NCBI GenBank assembly: GCA_030647705.1
Contig: JAUSJJ010000265.1
Span: forward strand, 1 to 7,679
Direction of reading: 5' to 3'
Origin: Dehalococcoidia bacterium
Lineage (GTDB): Bacteria > Chloroflexota > Dehalococcoidia > JAUSJJ01
DNA: 7,679 bases
The position numbers were made by a program, and so were the translations under genes. Below are positions 6,439 through 7,679 of this stretch, piece after piece. Under the pieces are notes generated by a model that did no database searches, was not told where the DNA came from, and saw nothing but the letters and a program-made list of their open reading frames with translations. Position 1 is the stretch's first letter. Each line of letters starts with the position of its first letter.

Positions 6439-7439
6439 AGGTCGCCGTGATCGGCACTACCAGTTGGGGCACGACCCAGGCTATCATGCTAAGCCGGCGC
6501 GGGTTCGAGGTCTCCATGTGGGCACGCACCGAGGCCGAGGCACGCCGGCTGCGGGCCGACCGGCAGAACTCCAGAATGATGCCTGGCTTTCCTTTCCCCG
6601 ACGGGCTTCTGGTTACGGCTTCGGCGGCCTCTGCTTTGCGGGGCGCGGCAATGGTCATCTTCGCCGTCCCGTCACAGAGCCTGCGCGAAAACGTGAAGGC
6701 CGTCGGCAAGCACATCGGCGGAGCGATGATCGTTCTGAGCGGGGTGAAGGGGTTGGAGGTAGGCAGCAGGAAGCGCATGTCTGAGGTAATCGCCGATGAG
6801 CTGCCCATATCTTTACATAACAACATCGCAGTCCTCTCAGGGCCGAATCTGGCCCTGGAAATCGCCAGGGGTTTGCCGGCGGCCTCTGTCATAGCGGCGC
6901 GGCACGAAGACGTGGCCAGGAACGCTCAGCAGATTATGATGTCCCCCTCCTTTCGGGTGTACACCTCCGACGATGTCGTCGGGGTCGAACTGGGGGGAGC
7001 CTTGAAGAACATCATCGCGCTCGGCGCCGGCATGAGCGACGGAATGGGCTACGGCGACAACGCAAAGGCGGGTTTTATGACGCGCGGCCTGGCTGAAATC
7101 TCCAGGCTGGGTGTGGCCATGGGAGCGAAACCGCTTACCCTGGCCGGCCTAGCTGGGCTGGGCGATCTGGTGGCCACCTGCTCCAGCTCCCTTAGCCGCA
7201 ATCATTTCCTTGGCTGCGAGTTGGCCAAAGGACGCTCGCTGGACGAAGTGACTTCTTCTATGAAGGGCGTCGCTGAGGGCATTACCACCACCGCCGCTGC
7301 GCGCCAGATGGCGCATTGCATGGGTATTGGGATGCCCATCACCGAGCAGATCTACCGGGTGCTGTTCGAGGGGCTGGGGTTGCGACAGGCCATTACCGAG
7401 CTCATGGGCCGTGAGCCGAAGCCCGAAACTTCCCGCTGA
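6435..7439 (+). CDS. gpsA: NAD(P)-dependent glycerol-3-phosphate dehydrogenase GpsA
   Basis: GpsA reduces dihydroxyacetone phosphate to sn-glycerol 3-phosphate, supplying the backbone for phospholipids and the substrate of PlsY encoded just upstream. The 334-residue sequence begins with a Rossmann fold: the dinucleotide loop is GTTSWG (7-12), where most homologues have G-x-G-x-W-G. Other family features are FAVPSQ (76-81), KGLE (105-108), SGPNLALEIARG (135-146), GALKNIIALGAG (188-199, with the catalytic-type Lys191), GDNAKAGFMTRGLAEI (207-222) and GLAGLGDLVATCSS (238-251). The GTG start is chosen because the Rossmann strand begins immediately, AGGCAGG lies upstream at suitable distance, and GTGA overlaps the plsY stop. 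It is the last gene of the operon. The loop variant and overall wording resemble Dehalococcoidia GpsA as I remember it. Confidence 0.96.
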   Translation: MKVAVIGTTSWGTTQAIMLSRRGFEVSMWARTEAEARRLRADRQNSRMMPGFPFPDGLLVTASAASALRGAAMVIFAVPSQSLRENVKAVGKHIGGAMIVLSGVKGLEVGSRKRMSEVIADELPISLHNNIAVLSGPNLALEIARGLPAASVIAARHEDVARNAQQIMMSPSFRVYTSDDVVGVELGGALKNIIALGAGMSDGMGYGDNAKAGFMTRGLAEISRLGVAMGAKPLTLAGLAGLGDLVATCSSSLSRNHFLGCELAKGRSLDEVTSSMKGVAEGITTTAAARQMAHCMGIGMPITEQIYRVLFEGLGLRQAITELMGREPKPETSR

Positions 7440-7602
7440 GTTGGGGCAGCGTCCGTCTGAGGCGGATGGGGCCTGCCCATCAACCGAAGTCTTCCCGCGC
7501 GTTCTCCGTCCTCGCCTTCCCTTTCACTGGTTCACACAACTTCGTCGGCCTTCGGCGTCTCAGTTTGCTCGGTACTGTTCTGTTTGGATGGATGGGCCAC
7601 AT
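7440..7602. other. Apparent intergenic stretch between convergent units
   Basis: Between the gpsA stop and the possible minus-strand gene end at 7603 I see no recognisable coding sequence. A plus-strand frame from 7466 and minus-strand frames are open, but their translations look like low-complexity GC-rich read-through with no family features. The only structure is the inverted repeat at 7443-7481. Confidence 0.5.
7443..7481. terminator. Candidate stem-loop after gpsA, no U-tract
   Basis: Two alternative pairings exist just after the gpsA stop. GATGGG (7465-7470) pairs perfectly with CCCATC (7476-7481) around a 5-base loop. GGGCAG (7444-7449) pairs with CTGCCC (7473-7478), enclosing a smaller GTCCGT/GCGGAT stem with one or two G-U pairs. 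No run of T follows on either strand, so it is not a classic intrinsic terminator. Its position between convergent genes still fits a transcription end or mRNA-stabilising structure. Confidence 0.3.
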
Positions 7603-7679
7603 TCACGGCCTGCCTCCCTTGACCACATCCAGCCAGCTCTTGAACGGATAATCGGCCTTTGCAACTTGTCCAGGCGTCT
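7603..7679 (-). CDS. Possible C-terminal end of a convergent gene, cut by window edge
   Basis: Read inward from the right edge, the minus-strand frame with codons starting at 7677 gives 24 codons ending at a TGA (7605-7603). It contains QVAKADYPFKSWLDVVKG, with natural-looking composition (mixed charged, aromatic and hydrophobic residues). The other two minus frames are also open here but look less protein-like. I do not recognise the family. The piece is too short to prove coding, so this is a weak call that depends on sequence beyond the window. Confidence 0.35.
   Translation of the reverse strand, partial: TPGQVAKADYPFKSWLDVVKGGRP

Noticed and set aside
7466..7651. A 61-codon plus-strand frame after gpsA
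   Set aside because: There is no ribosome binding site, no family features and no clear coding bias. It overlaps the inverted repeat and the possible convergent gene end.
1..7679. CRISPR arrays, tRNA or rRNA genes, insertion sequence ends, toxin-antitoxin or defence genes
   Set aside because: Nearly all bases belong to recognised genes, and the few gaps are too short and show no repeats or structures of these kinds.

Overview
The window is a compact, GC-rich bacterial chromosome segment with ordinary core genes in two divergent transcription units, plus two genes cut by the window edges. My best lineage guess is Chloroflexota, probably Dehalococcoidia. It rests on the G-T-T-S-W-G nucleotide-binding loop and overall wording of GpsA, which match what I remember of Dehalococcoidia homologues. 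I could not search a database, so this is tentative.

Left half, minus strand, read from about 3540 down to 1: comEA (GTG start with a strong ribosome binding site), comEC two bases later, then a YdeI/OmpD-associated family gene that overlaps the end of comEC by 11 bases and runs off the left edge close to its C-terminus. ComEA is the membrane-anchored DNA receptor and ComEC the channel of the natural-transformation uptake machine. Both look complete, and the ComEC C-terminal metallo-beta-lactamase-like nuclease domain keeps its metal-binding motifs.

Middle, 3483 to 3569: a short divergent promoter region. It holds a very AT-rich 20-base island with TATAAT on both strands and a perfect 8-base direct repeat spaced one helical turn apart.

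Right half, plus strand: argF, der, plsY and gpsA. Each junction is a 4-base stop/start overlap (ATGA, ATGA, GTGA), so the four form one tightly coupled operon. ArgF makes citrulline for arginine synthesis, Der is a double GTPase for 50S ribosome assembly, and GpsA and PlsY are consecutive enzymes in phospholipid synthesis: GpsA makes sn-glycerol 3-phosphate and PlsY acylates it. ArgF, PlsY and GpsA each differ from the textbook motif at one conserved loop.

From 7440 to the right edge there is about 160 bases of apparent intergenic DNA with a GC-rich inverted repeat, then what may be the last 24 codons of a convergent minus-strand gene. I found no tRNA, rRNA, CRISPR array, insertion sequence, prophage gene or defence system. 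I do not see a new biological system here; the points worth a second look are promoter architecture, gene coupling and motif variants.
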